Made by a program: the position numbers and the translations under genes. The notes below the pieces were generated by a model. It had not been told where the DNA came from. It did not search any database and saw only the letters and a list, made by a program, of their open reading frames with translations. A stretch of DNA of 64,000 nucleotides from CAZADA01 sp964568975 (GTDB lineage: Bacteria; Pseudomonadota; Alphaproteobacteria; Caulobacterales; Maricaulaceae): NCBI GenBank assembly GCA_964568975.1, contig CAZMSO010000014.1, forward strand, positions 1-64,000, in the 5' to 3' direction. Below are positions 23,842 through 33,135 of the stretch, piece after piece (within the stretch, counting starts at the first letter, position 1; every line of letters starts with the position of its first letter).

Positions 23842-26094
23842 GTGTCCGCGCGCGCGCCCCTGGCTGACTCCGCTGCGCCGCGCGGGGACGACGCCGTCGC
23901 CCTCACGCGCACCGTCAAAAGCGCAAGGCCGAGCGATGCGGATCGGGGGATCGTGCGCCTCGACCCGGCGGACATGACCGCGTTGGGCGTCGCGCCCGGG
24001 GATGTCGTGGCGTTGGGCGCCGCCCGCACCACCCACGCCCGCGCCATGCCGGCCCTGGAGCGCGATCGCGGCGCGAACGCGGCGCACCTCGACGCCGCCC
24101 AGCGCGACAACGCCGGCGTGAATCTGGAGGACGCCGTCACCATCACGCCCGCTGCTGCGGCCGCAGCCGAGATGGTGACGCTGCGCCTCGACACCCGCCG
24201 CTTCGGCGCCCGCGGCGCGAGCGCGGCGTTGTTGACCCAAATCCGCGACTGCCTTGAGAGCTTGCCCGTGGGCGAGGGCGACCGGGTGCGGCTGCGCCTT
24301 TTGGGCGGGCGCGCCCTCAGCGCGATTGTAGAGACGGTGCGCCCCGCGGGGCCGGCCCTCATCACGGCCGAGACCGAGATCGCCCTGGCGCGGCCGAACC
24401 CGCCGCGCGCGTCCGCCGCCAGCCCCGTCGGCCGCGCTATCGCCTATGAAGATTTGGGCGGTCTGGGTCGTGAGCTTGCGCGCGTGCGCGAGATGATTGA
24501 GCTGCCCCTGCGCCGGCCGGATTTGTTTGCGCATTTGGGGGTGGAGGCGCCGAAGGGCGTGTTGCTCACGGGTCCGCCGGGCACCGGCAAGACCTTGCTC
24601 GCGCGCGCCGTCGCTGCGGAAACACAAGCTGGCTTTTTCCAGATCAACGGCCCGGAGATTGTCACCAAACACTACGGCGATTCCGAAGCCCAGCTGCGTG
24701 CAGTCTTTAAGAAAGCCCAAGACGCCGCGCCCGCGATTGTCTTCATTGATGAGATCGACGCCATCGCCCCCGCCCGCGACCAGCTCGCCGGCGACCGCCA
24801 GGTGGAGCGGCGCGTCGTCGCTCAACTTCTTACTCTCCTCGATGGCATGGACCCCCGCGGCCAAGTGATTGTGATGGCGGCGACGAATTTGCCCGACAGC
24901 CTCGACCCGGCGCTGCGGCGTCCGGGCCGCTTCGACCGCGAAATCCCGTTCTCAGCGCCGGATCGGGCGGGTCGGCGGGAAATCCTCGACGTCCACACAC
25001 GCGGCATGCCGCTCGCAGAGGATGTCGACCTCGACGCCGTGGCCGCCGGCGCGCATGGCTTTGTCGGCGCAGACCTCGCGGCGCTGGCGCGTGAGGCCGC
25101 CATGGCTGCGCTGCGCCGGGCCGATGCGCTGGATGTCGGCCGTGCGGCGGCGGTCACGCCCGACGACCTCCAAGTCACGGCCGGTGATTTCGACGCCGCC
25201 CGCCGCGAAGTCGGCCCGTCCGCCATCCGCGAAGTGTTCACGGAGCTGCCTGACGTCTCGTGGGCGGATGTCGGCGGGTTGGAGGAGGCGAAAGCCGCCC
25301 TCACAGAAGCCGTGCTTTGGCCCCTCGCCCATGCGGAGGCGTTTGCGCGCCTCGCGCTGCCGCCGACTAAGGGCGTGTTGCTGTATGGCCCGCCGGGCGC
25401 CGGCAAGACCCACATCGCCAAAGCCCTCGCGGCGGAAGCACGAGTGAACTTCATCACTGTGCGCGGGCCCCAGCTCCTCGGCCGTTATGTCGGGGAAGCG
25501 GAAGCCAATGTCCGGCGCGTGTTCGCGAAAGCGCGCCAAACCGCGCCCTGCATCCTTTTCTTCGACGAGATCGACGCCCTCGCCCCGGCGCGCGGCGCGG
25601 GCGTTGGCGGCGACGGGGTGGTGGAGCGCGTCGTCGCCCAGCTGCTGACGGAAATCGACGGCGTGGATGAGTTGAAGGGGGTGTTTTTGCTGGCGGCGAC
25701 GAACCGGGTATGGGCGGTCGATCAAGCGCTTTTGCGCCCGGGGCGGTTCGACCTCTTGCTGGAGACGCCCGCGCCCGACGTCGACGCCCGCCGCCAAATC
25801 CTCGACGTCCACACCAAAGAAACGCCGCTCGCCGCGGATGTCGACCTCACCGCACTTGCCCAAAACGCCGAGGGCCTGCTCGGCGCGGATCTCAAGGCGC
25901 TGTGCCAAGCCGCCGGGCGCGCGGCGCTGCGCCGGGCCGTCGCCGCCGGATCGCCTGACGTGTCCGCCCTGGCGGTGTCGGCGGCGGATTTCGCCACTGC
26001 CCTGGCGACGCGCGCCGCCAGCGATCACGCCCGCGCGCTTGTCCCACGGCCGGACCAAACGGCCGCCGCATCCGCCGAAGGAACGCCGCGATGA
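23842..26094 (+). CDS. CDC48/VAT-type double AAA+ ATPase of the gas-vesicle operon
   Basis: A 750-residue protein (GTG start; an ATG at 23815 overlapping gvpG would add nine residues). The N-domain (about 15-100) has the CDC48 pattern GIVRLDPADMTALGVAPGDVVALG. D1 has Walker A GPPGTGKTLLARA near 243, a KHYG pore loop and Walker B IVFIDEIDAI. D2 has Walker A GPPGAGKTHIAKA near 515, a GRYVG pore loop and Walker B ILFFDEIDAL. Both arginine-finger regions (LRRPGRFD) are intact, so both rings should be active. It would unfold or remodel vesicle proteins. Its stop overlaps the next start by 4 bp (ATGA), tying it to the gvp operon. Confidence 0.9.
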   Translation: MSARAPLADSAAPRGDDAVALTRTVKSARPSDADRGIVRLDPADMTALGVAPGDVVALGAARTTHARAMPALERDRGANAAHLDAAQRDNAGVNLEDAVTITPAAAAAAEMVTLRLDTRRFGARGASAALLTQIRDCLESLPVGEGDRVRLRLLGGRALSAIVETVRPAGPALITAETEIALARPNPPRASAASPVGRAIAYEDLGGLGRELARVREMIELPLRRPDLFAHLGVEAPKGVLLTGPPGTGKTLLARAVAAETQAGFFQINGPEIVTKHYGDSEAQLRAVFKKAQDAAPAIVFIDEIDAIAPARDQLAGDRQVERRVVAQLLTLLDGMDPRGQVIVMAATNLPDSLDPALRRPGRFDREIPFSAPDRAGRREILDVHTRGMPLAEDVDLDAVAAGAHGFVGADLAALAREAAMAALRRADALDVGRAAAVTPDDLQVTAGDFDAARREVGPSAIREVFTELPDVSWADVGGLEEAKAALTEAVLWPLAHAEAFARLALPPTKGVLLYGPPGAGKTHIAKALAAEARVNFITVRGPQLLGRYVGEAEANVRRVFAKARQTAPCILFFDEIDALAPARGAGVGGDGVVERVVAQLLTEIDGVDELKGVFLLAATNRVWAVDQALLRPGRFDLLLETPAPDVDARRQILDVHTKETPLAADVDLTALAQNAEGLLGADLKALCQAAGRAALRRAVAAGSPDVSALAVSAADFATALATRAASDHARALVPRPDQTAAASAEGTPR

Positions 26095-27146
26095 CACTTC
26101 AGCTTTACGGCCTCACCAGCGCCGACACCGCGCGCGCCGTCGCTCAGGACCGCGCGCTCACGCGCCGTGAGATCGGCAGCGTCGAGGCGCTGGGCGTTGC
26201 GGCGCTGGTCGGGCCGCCGGCGAAGCTGCCCTTCCTGCAACGCGGCAAAGTCCGCGAGCTGCGCCGCTTGCTCGATTTCGAACAGACCCTGGAGGCGATC
26301 TTGCCCCATGGACCGCTCCTGGCGGCGTCGCCGGGTGCGTGTTTGCGCGACGCGCGCGACGCGTTGGGTTTCATCGCGGCCAACATCACCTCGCTGCGCG
26401 GCGCCTTGAACGCGTATGGCGACAAACTCCAGTTCCAAGTCTCCATCGCGTGGGATCCTGTGGCCGCTTTGGCGGAAGCCAGACGGCGCGACGACTTCGG
26501 CGCCATCCGCCGCCTGGCTGAGCGCGACGACCGCAAAGCGTTGGGGCGCGCGATCCAAAGCGCCATGGAGGCCGAACGCGCCGCCCGCGGCGACCGCTAC
26601 GCCGGCATGCTCGCCGCCGCCGCGCTTGATCTCATCCGTTTGCCCCTTGAGAGCGCCGACGCGGTGTTGAACGCCGCCGTCATGGTCGATCGCGCTGGAG
26701 AGGCCCGCCTTGATCGCGCCTTAGAGGCGATTGACGCGTCCTGGGCGCAAGCGCTCACGATCAAATGCGTGGGTCCCTTGCCGGCGTTGTCCTTCGCCAG
26801 CGTCGCCCTTGAGCGGCCCGATCCCAACGCCATCGCCGCCGCCTGCGCGCGCCTGGGCGTGGACGCAAGCGCAGAGCCCACGCGCGTGCGCGACGCCTAC
26901 CACGCCATCATGAAACGGGTGCATCCGGACGTGACCGCCCTCGCTGACAACGATGCGGCCGCCGTCGAGCCCCCCGCCATCGATCCACGCGGCGCTATCG
27001 CAGATTACCGCTTCATGATGCGCATCAGCGAAGCCCACGCCGCCTTGCGCGCCTTCCGCCCCGACGCCGCCCAAAACGCGCCTGTGCTCGCCGTGATGCG
27101 CCGCGAAGGCGACGCCGGATCGGCGCCCATGACGGAGGCCGCGTAG
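26091..27146 (+). CDS. GvpF/GvpL-family protein fused to a J-domain-like module
   Basis: A 351-residue protein. The N-terminal approximately 245 residues follow the GvpF/L pattern (LQLYGLTSADTARAVAQD at the start; AQALTIKCVGPLPALSFASV at the end of the second subdomain). The C-terminal region (about 262-325) reads RVRDAYHAIMKRVHPDVTAL and later RFMMRISEAHAALRAF. That is the helix II, HPD loop (His-Pro-Asp near residue 277) and helix III pattern of a DnaJ J-domain, which recruits Hsp70 (DnaK). The helix between is extended by an insertion. It is translationally coupled to the CDC48-type ATPase gene. Confidence 0.8.
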   Translation: MTLQLYGLTSADTARAVAQDRALTRREIGSVEALGVAALVGPPAKLPFLQRGKVRELRRLLDFEQTLEAILPHGPLLAASPGACLRDARDALGFIAANITSLRGALNAYGDKLQFQVSIAWDPVAALAEARRRDDFGAIRRLAERDDRKALGRAIQSAMEAERAARGDRYAGMLAAAALDLIRLPLESADAVLNAAVMVDRAGEARLDRALEAIDASWAQALTIKCVGPLPALSFASVALERPDPNAIAAACARLGVDASAEPTRVRDAYHAIMKRVHPDVTALADNDAAAVEPPAIDPRGAIADYRFMMRISEAHAALRAFRPDAAQNAPVLAVMRREGDAGSAPMTEAA

Positions 27147-27151
27147 CGACC

Positions 27152-27976
27152 ATGGACACCTCAGCCATGCCTTGCGCTTTCATGATGCTTCACGGAGTTA
27201 TGGACGCCGCCGCGGCCGTGCGCGTCACCGCGCACGCGCCCCGGGACGCGTTGGACGCAGGACCTGTTCAGATCATCGTCGCGGGGCGGGTGTGCGCCAT
27301 GGTCACGCCGATCCCGCCGCGCCTCGCCGATGGCCGCGCAAGCGCCGCGCTTCTGGAAAGCGAGGAGACGGTCGCGGCTCTGGCGGTCGCCCACAACCGC
27401 ATCCTGACAGAACTCAGCGCCCAAGGCGCCGTCGCGCCGGTGAAGCTTGGCGCCGCCTTCGCCGATGACGCGGCGACGCGCGCCGCCGTCACCGCCCGCG
27501 AAGCGGCGTTTCGCCGCGCGCTGGATCACATTGACGGCGCGGGGGAGTATGCGGTGCGCGTCGTGGATGCGCCCGCCGGCGCGCGCCGCGTCGCCCCTGA
27601 GGTTGAGGCTGCAGCGTGCGATCCCGCCGCGATCGGCGGGCGCGCTTATCTCCACGCCCGCGGCGCGCGCCGCCGGGCTCGCGACGCCGCCGCCCAGCGC
27701 ATAGAGGCGTTCTTGGACGCCCTGTCGGACCAGATTGCAGCGCTCGCGCGGGCGGTCGTCGCAGCGCCGCCGAGTCCCTCCGCGCCGGGGCGGCCTGCGC
27801 GTCGCCTTGATCTCGCGGTGCTTGCAGACGCCGACGGCGCCGCGCGCCTTGAGGCCCTTGTGACGTCCATGACCGGGCCCGCCCACGACCTTGGCCTGGC
27901 GATTGAGGCGTCCGGCCCATGGCCCGCCTACAGCTTTGTGGAGGCGGACGACGCGCCGCCGCGGCGCGCCGCGTAA
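27152..27976 (+). CDS. GvpF/GvpL-family gas vesicle protein (third copy)
   Basis: A 274-residue GvpF/L relative, more divergent than the first copy. HNRILTELSAQGAVAPVKLGAAF matches the central motif and LAIEASGPWPAYSFVEAD is the family's C-terminal signature. The N-terminal subdomain is poorly conserved (MLHGVMDAAAAVRVTAHAP). It follows the J-domain fusion by 5 bp. Confidence 0.8.
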   Translation: MDTSAMPCAFMMLHGVMDAAAAVRVTAHAPRDALDAGPVQIIVAGRVCAMVTPIPPRLADGRASAALLESEETVAALAVAHNRILTELSAQGAVAPVKLGAAFADDAATRAAVTAREAAFRRALDHIDGAGEYAVRVVDAPAGARRVAPEVEAAACDPAAIGGRAYLHARGARRRARDAAAQRIEAFLDALSDQIAALARAVVAAPPSPSAPGRPARRLDLAVLADADGAARLEALVTSMTGPAHDLGLAIEASGPWPAYSFVEADDAPPRRAA

Positions 27977-27997
27977 CCCCCGCAAAGGAGCCTCGCC

Positions 27998-28285
27998 ATG
28001 GCGACAGCCAGCGCGCCCGCGCCGCCGTCCCTGCTTTCCATGATGGAGGCGCAGCCCCAGGACGAAGACACGCTGGTCGATCTGCTCGACCGCTTGCTCG
28101 ACAAAGGCGTCGTGGTGACCGGAGATGTGCGGATCTCCATCGCGGATGTCGACCTGATCTTTGTCGGCCTGAAACTCTTTGTTTCCTCTGTTGACACTAT
28201 CGAAGAGGCGCGCAGCGCGGCGCGCGACGCCCAGCCGGCGATCGCCGACGCGGGACCGTCTTCACGCAATCGGGGCGAAGAATGA
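27998..28285 (+). CDS. GvpA-family minor protein, GvpM/GvpS type
   Basis: A 95-residue GvpA homologue with TLVDLLDRLLDKGVVVTGDV and ISIADVDLIFVGLKLFVSSVDTIEEA. The VDLIFVGLK core differs from the IELI core of GvpA and is typical of GvpM/GvpS-like minor wall proteins. It has about 22 extra N-terminal residues. A GGAGCC ribosome site precedes it. Its stop overlaps the next ATG by 4 bp. Confidence 0.82.
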   Translation: MATASAPAPPSLLSMMEAQPQDEDTLVDLLDRLLDKGVVVTGDVRISIADVDLIFVGLKLFVSSVDTIEEARSAARDAQPAIADAGPSSRNRGEE

Positions 28286-29187
28286 TTGGCGGCCTGGTCC
28301 TTTTCGGCGTTCAAAACGCAAGCGCGCCATTCCTCGCGCCGGAGGCGTCGGCCGCCGCGCCGTCGCCCTGGTTTGCGATCACCCACGGCGCGGCGCGCGC
28401 CATCGTCGCTCCAAGTCGCCCTGGCTCACTGGACGAGGGCGTGTCGCACGACGCCGCACGGGAGCCGAACGCCCCAACGCGCCACCAGGACCACGGCCCA
28501 GGACCCCGTCAGGGCCGACACGCGATGCTGCGTCATCACCGCATGGTGCTCGCCCTGTTCCAAGCCGCCCCGATCTTGCCCGCGCGGTTCAACAGCCGCT
28601 TTGACGGCGGCGTCAGCGCCGCGCGCCGCTGGCTCGACGCCCGCCATGACGAGATCCTTGCGCGGTTGGAGGCCGTGGCCGGCTGCGTGGAGGTGGGCTA
28701 CCGGCTCACGCCCATTCACGATCACGAAGCGCCGGCGGCTGAGCCTCCGGCGGTGCGCGGCGCTGACGCCTTAGGGGCGCTGACGGACGGCGCGCGCTAT
28801 CTCCGCACGCGCCGGGCCGCCCTGCACCGCGAAGCCTCCGCGGACGCTCAGATTGTCGCGGCCGCCGCGCGCCTCGAGCACGCGTTGGCGGGCGACGCGC
28901 GCGCTGTCACTCAACGCTGGCGAGCCACGCCCGCCGCCGCAGGGGGCGTGGCCCTTGTGGGCGCTGTGCTCACGCCAGCACATCAAGCCGCCGCCATGAT
29001 GACGCGCATCGCCAAGGTGCAGTCCGCCCGCGCAGGAGTGCGCGTGACCGCCACTGGGCCTTACCCGCCCTACAGCTTCGCTGATCTCGACACGCCCTTG
29101 GAGCGGCCTGAGCCGGCGCGCGCGCGACCCGCGGCGCGCCAAACCCCCGCCGCTGGGCGCCGCCCTGTGGAGGAGCGCGCCGCATGA
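28282..29187 (+). CDS. GvpF/GvpL-family gas vesicle protein (fourth copy)
   Basis: A 301-residue protein. The family motif appears as HHRMVLALFQAAPILPARFN, and VRVTATGPYPPYSFADLD is the C-terminal signature. The N-terminal 80 residues are low-complexity and do not keep the usual YVYG start. Coupled by ATGA overlaps to the gvpM/S-like gene before and gvpK after. Confidence 0.82.
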   Translation: MIGGLVLFGVQNASAPFLAPEASAAAPSPWFAITHGAARAIVAPSRPGSLDEGVSHDAAREPNAPTRHQDHGPGPRQGRHAMLRHHRMVLALFQAAPILPARFNSRFDGGVSAARRWLDARHDEILARLEAVAGCVEVGYRLTPIHDHEAPAAEPPAVRGADALGALTDGARYLRTRRAALHREASADAQIVAAAARLEHALAGDARAVTQRWRATPAAAGGVALVGAVLTPAHQAAAMMTRIAKVQSARAGVRVTATGPYPPYSFADLDTPLERPEPARARPAARQTPAAGRRPVEERAA

Positions 29188-29567
29188 CCGGTCCCGATCC
29201 CCTAACGACGCCCGGCCAAGACGCCTTCGCGATCAGCCTCGACCCGGAGGTCTGCGGTGAAGCGGTGATGGCCGCCGCGCGCGCAAGCTTCAACGGCGAG
29301 GGCGGCGATCACCTTCAGATCAATCCCAAGACGGTGGAGAAGGACTTGGCCAAGCTCGTCCTGGCGCTGATGGAGTTCCTCCGCCAACTGATGGAGGCCC
29401 AAGCGATCCGGCGCATGGACGCGGGGCGCTTGACGGAAGACCAAGAGGAGGCCGTGGGCCTCACGCTGATGCGCGCGCGGGGGAAGATTGTGGATCTCGC
29501 GGGTGAGTTCGGTCTGTCGGAAGAGGATTTGACGCTTCATCTCGGGCCTTTGGGGCGGTTGGTGTGA
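29184..29567 (+). CDS. gvpK: Gas vesicle protein GvpK
   Basis: A 127-residue GvpK with INPKTVEKDLAKLVLALMEF, LRQLMEAQAIRRMDAGRL and TEDQEEAVGLTLMRARGKI, all in family order. GvpK is an essential accessory protein of unknown mechanism. It is the last recognised gvp gene; a long coiled-coil gene follows after 34 bp on the same strand. Confidence 0.95.
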   Translation: MTGPDPLTTPGQDAFAISLDPEVCGEAVMAAARASFNGEGGDHLQINPKTVEKDLAKLVLALMEFLRQLMEAQAIRRMDAGRLTEDQEEAVGLTLMRARGKIVDLAGEFGLSEEDLTLHLGPLGRLV

Positions 29568-29601
29568 TGGCGGCGCGCGCATCCACGCCACGAGGGCGGC
29601 C

Positions 29602-32600
29602 ATGACGGCCGCCGCCTCCCCCCGCCGACGCCGACGCGGGCTGAGCGTGCACGTCGCGCCGACGGCCGCCGCGCTTGCGCCCGCCATCGCCGGCGTCGCG
29701 CTTGCCGGCTTAGCGCTGACGACGTTGACCCCCGTCGCTGACATCGAGGTGCTGCGCGCCGTCACCGGCCGCGCGGACGTCGCGGCCGTGATTGACCGCG
29801 TCGCGCAAGCCGACGCCGCCGTCGCGCGGGCCTATTGGGCCGCTCTTGCGCTTGCCGGCGCGTTGATCGCCACAGCCATCGGATTGTACGCCCTGTTCCG
29901 GCGCGTTCTTGCGCAATCTCTCCAAAACTTGGCGGATTCCGTCGTGGAAACCAGCCGCACTGACGAGGCCGCCGCGGTTTGGGGACGCGAGCGGGCCGAT
30001 CCTCTCGGCGTGATCGCGCGCACGGTGGAGGTGATGCAATGGGAGCGCTTGCGCGCGCTCGCCGCCGCCGAAGCCGCCGAAACCCAAGGCCATGACGGCC
30101 AAGCCGAAGCGCTCACCAGCGCCGCCGCGAAAGCCGATCGCATCCAAGACGCGTTGTCGCGCAGCGTCACGGCGGTCTCCCAAACCTGCAATGATTTCCA
30201 GGGCGTGCTCGATCGCGCGGAAAAAGCGCTCAACCTCGCCTCCAACGCCGCCTGGGACGGCGCGACAGCTCAACGCGACACCATGAATGACGCGATCGCG
30301 GCGTTGCGCGTCATCGCCGACGATTTGGCCGCCGCGGCTCCGCGCGCTGGGGACGAGCCCGCGCCCGCGGCGCCTGAGCCGGACGAACTCGCCTCAGCGG
30401 CGGTCGAGCGCGCTTATCACGCCACCCTCGCTCACATTGAGAGCGATGACGCGGGGACCGCGACGGGGACGCCGACAGGCGCGCCGGCGCACGCGCTCGA
30501 CGACGCCGTCGCCGCGCTCGAAAGCTTGGCCGCGACGCTCACCCGCGAAACTGAAGCCAGCGCCGACGCCGCACGCGCCCTCACAGCCCAAGCAGCCGCC
30601 TTCGCCAACGACGCCCAGGACGCCGCGCACCACACCACCGCGCTCGCCCACGCGCTCGCGAGCGCTGACGCCCATGCCGGACGGTTGGCGGGAGACGCCG
30701 ACGCCTTCGCCGCGCGGATGGCCGACCATCTCACTGTCCTCAGCGCCGCCACGCCCTTAAGCCCCGGGTCGCCGTCCGCGGACGGCGACGTCGCGCAGTC
30801 CGATCGCTTGGCGGAGCTTCTCGCCACCGCGAGCCGGCTGACGGAAAACCTCGCTGCAGCGGCTGACCGCGTGACGTCCGCATCCGACACAACGCTCAAC
30901 GCCGCGCTGGGCGCGAACCCCGCCGACGCCGACCCGCGCTTAGAGGACGCAATCGCACGCTTGGAGGCGCTCATGGCGTCCCTGAGCGCCGCGGATGGGG
31001 AGCCGGCGCGCCTTGACGCGTCTGCGCTTGACGCCGTCCTTGCCCCGCAGTTTGCGCCGGTGACCGCGCGGTTGGACGCCATCGCTGAGACCCTCGCCAG
31101 CGCCCCCGCGCCCGCGAGCCCGGAAGCCTTGGAAGCTGTCGTGGCGCCGATGACGCGCACGATCCTCGCCCGGTTTGAGGCGATCACGACAGCCCTTGAC
31201 AGCATCGCTGACGGGGTCGGCGCGGTGTCGACCCGCGCCTTCGGCCTCACCCCCGATGACCTCCAAGGGCTCCAAGCGGATCTTCACGTCATCAAGACTT
31301 TGTCCGCGAGTTTCGACGACAGTCTCACTGCGGCCGCGCGCGGCCTGAAATCCCACCTGGCGGACGCCGCCGATCAGGCCGCCGCCACCACCGCCGAGAG
31401 GGTGACGCAGCTCATGAAGACCACCCAAGCCTCCGTCAGCGACACAGTGTCGTCCGCGGTGCGCGCCGCGGCCCCGACTCCCAGCGACGTCGCCGAAGAA
31501 TTGGAGCGCCGTTTGAACGCGCGCCTGGCCCCGCTGACGCGCCTCGACGCCCTGGCCGCGCAAGTGAAGCTTGTTGAGGACCGCCTCGCCCACTTGAACG
31601 CGCCGGCGGCGCCGGTGGCCGCCGATGAAGTGGCGCAGCGCGTGGGCGAAGCGTTGGAGGCCCGCCTCGAGGCCGCCCTTGGCGCTCTGCAAACGACGGC
31701 CGCCAAGCTCGACGCACACCACACTGACGCCGCGCGCGAGGACGCTGCGCCGCGCTTTGATGCGGAACGCTCAAGCTTCCGGCGCATGGCGGTGGCTTTT
31801 GAACTTGTGCTGCGCGACGTCAACGCCCACGCCGCGCGCTTGGCGGAGGCGGTGGGGCGCGTCGAGGAAGGCGCAACGCCCGCGCCCGCGGCGCAGTCCG
31901 CGTCGGCCGAGGCGGCCCAAGACAGCGCAGGGTTCGACGCCCTGCGCAGCGCGATTGCGGATGTGGAAGCCCGTCTCCTCGAGGCCGTACGCGACGCGCG
32001 CGCCCCCGCCCGCGCCGGCGGCCATGACGACGACGCCCAGGACGCAGCCGCCGACGCCGCCAGCCAGGATGAGTGCGCCGACGTCCCGGTCTTTGAAGCG
32101 GGGCGTGACAGCTTCCAGCGCTTAGTGGTCGGGTTCCGCCATGTGTTGAGAGAACTCGGCGCGCAGGCCGACGCGTTGCGCGACGTCGTCGACGCCGCGC
32201 GCACGCCGGCCGCCGCGCCCACGGCCCCTGCTGCGCCTGAGGCTCTGGAGGGCGAAGTGCTGCCGCCCGCGCCGGCGCCATCCAGCGACGCGCGCGGCCA
32301 TGATCAGGAGGCTGCTGCAGCCCTTGAACCTTTCGCCGCGGACCGCGCATCCATGCAGCGCGTCGTCATCGGCTTCCGCCACGCTTTGCGCCGGCTGGAC
32401 GAAGAAACGGACACGCTCCACGACACCATTGCACGGTTGAAGGGCGACGACGCCGGCGGCCTCTCCGGCCCGTCCTTCGCCGCCTTCGAAGAGCGGCTGA
32501 GCGAACTCCTTAAAGCTGTTCAAGCGGCCGCTAACGCCGGCGGAACAGCCGACGCCGCCGCTTCAGCGCCCGAGGCGAATGGCGAGCTCGCCGCCAGCGC

Positions 32601-32937
32601 GACCACGACGGTGTTGCGCGCTATTGACCGTCTGTCCGCGCGCGCGGCCACCCTCAACGACGCCGTGGCGCGCCAAGGCGAGGTGCTGCGGTCGGTGATC
32701 GAAGGCGCAGAGGACAATCTCGGCGACAAGGCCGAGCATTTGGTCGAGCGGCTTGAACGGGCCGCCCGCGACGCGCGCGCCCACACCACGGAATTCCTCG
32801 CCATTGCTGCGGCGTTGAGCCGTGATCTCGACGAGGCCCGCGACGCATCGTGGACCGAGGAGCCCGCGCCAACGCCCCACGCCGCCGTCGCCGCGCGCGC
32901 TAAGCGGCGCATTACTCAGCGCCGCCGCGCCTCATAG
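29602..32937 (+). CDS. 1111-residue two-helix membrane coiled-coil protein ending the gas-vesicle operon
   Basis: Hydrophobic helices at about residues 23-45 and 78-102 flank a short periplasmic loop. The remaining 1000 residues are Ala/Asp/Glu-rich and mainly helical, like a long cytoplasmic coiled-coil. Near the C-terminus a module repeats three times, beginning at about residues 719, 830 and 910: FDAERSSFRRMAVAFELVLR, FEAGRDSFQRLVVGFRHVLR and FAADRASMQRVVIGFRHALR, each followed by a helix with spaced Leu. Topology resembles a chemoreceptor, but the conserved MCP hairpin tip is absent. It begins 34 bp after gvpK, so it probably belongs to the operon. Possible roles are vesicle clustering, tethering or signal input. 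No family is recognised. Confidence 0.75.
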   Translation: MTAAASPRRRRRGLSVHVAPTAAALAPAIAGVALAGLALTTLTPVADIEVLRAVTGRADVAAVIDRVAQADAAVARAYWAALALAGALIATAIGLYALFRRVLAQSLQNLADSVVETSRTDEAAAVWGRERADPLGVIARTVEVMQWERLRALAAAEAAETQGHDGQAEALTSAAAKADRIQDALSRSVTAVSQTCNDFQGVLDRAEKALNLASNAAWDGATAQRDTMNDAIAALRVIADDLAAAAPRAGDEPAPAAPEPDELASAAVERAYHATLAHIESDDAGTATGTPTGAPAHALDDAVAALESLAATLTRETEASADAARALTAQAAAFANDAQDAAHHTTALAHALASADAHAGRLAGDADAFAARMADHLTVLSAATPLSPGSPSADGDVAQSDRLAELLATASRLTENLAAAADRVTSASDTTLNAALGANPADADPRLEDAIARLEALMASLSAADGEPARLDASALDAVLAPQFAPVTARLDAIAETLASAPAPASPEALEAVVAPMTRTILARFEAITTALDSIADGVGAVSTRAFGLTPDDLQGLQADLHVIKTLSASFDDSLTAAARGLKSHLADAADQAAATTAERVTQLMKTTQASVSDTVSSAVRAAAPTPSDVAEELERRLNARLAPLTRLDALAAQVKLVEDRLAHLNAPAAPVAADEVAQRVGEALEARLEAALGALQTTAAKLDAHHTDAAREDAAPRFDAERSSFRRMAVAFELVLRDVNAHAARLAEAVGRVEEGATPAPAAQSASAEAAQDSAGFDALRSAIADVEARLLEAVRDARAPARAGGHDDDAQDAAADAASQDECADVPVFEAGRDSFQRLVVGFRHVLRELGAQADALRDVVDAARTPAAAPTAPAAPEALEGEVLPPAPAPSSDARGHDQEAAAALEPFAADRASMQRVVIGFRHALRRLDEETDTLHDTIARLKGDDAGGLSGPSFAAFEERLSELLKAVQAAANAGGTADAAASAPEANGELAASATTTVLRAIDRLSARAATLNDAVARQGEVLRSVIEGAEDNLGDKAEHLVERLERAARDARAHTTEFLAIAAALSRDLDEARDASWTEEPAPTPHAAVAARAKRRITQRRRAS

Positions 32938-33135
32938 GCCCGCCGCGCAGCCCTTCTGGGCCCGGCCCGCCGACACTGCGCGCGCAGCGAAGGATCCCGG
33001 GAGCAGGGGTCAGGGGCGAGGTCGGGGGCGCGGTCAGGGGCGGGAACGGCGGCGATCGCGCGCACCTCCCTCACGCGGGCGGGCGCAGGAGCCGGCCCAC
33101 GAGAGCCACATCGTCGCATGGCGGGGACACGCGCC

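Noticed and set aside
29602..32937. Calling the 1111-residue protein a methyl-accepting chemotaxis protein
   Set aside because: Two membrane helices and coiled-coil fit, but the invariant receptor tip motif present in the other two receptors is absent.
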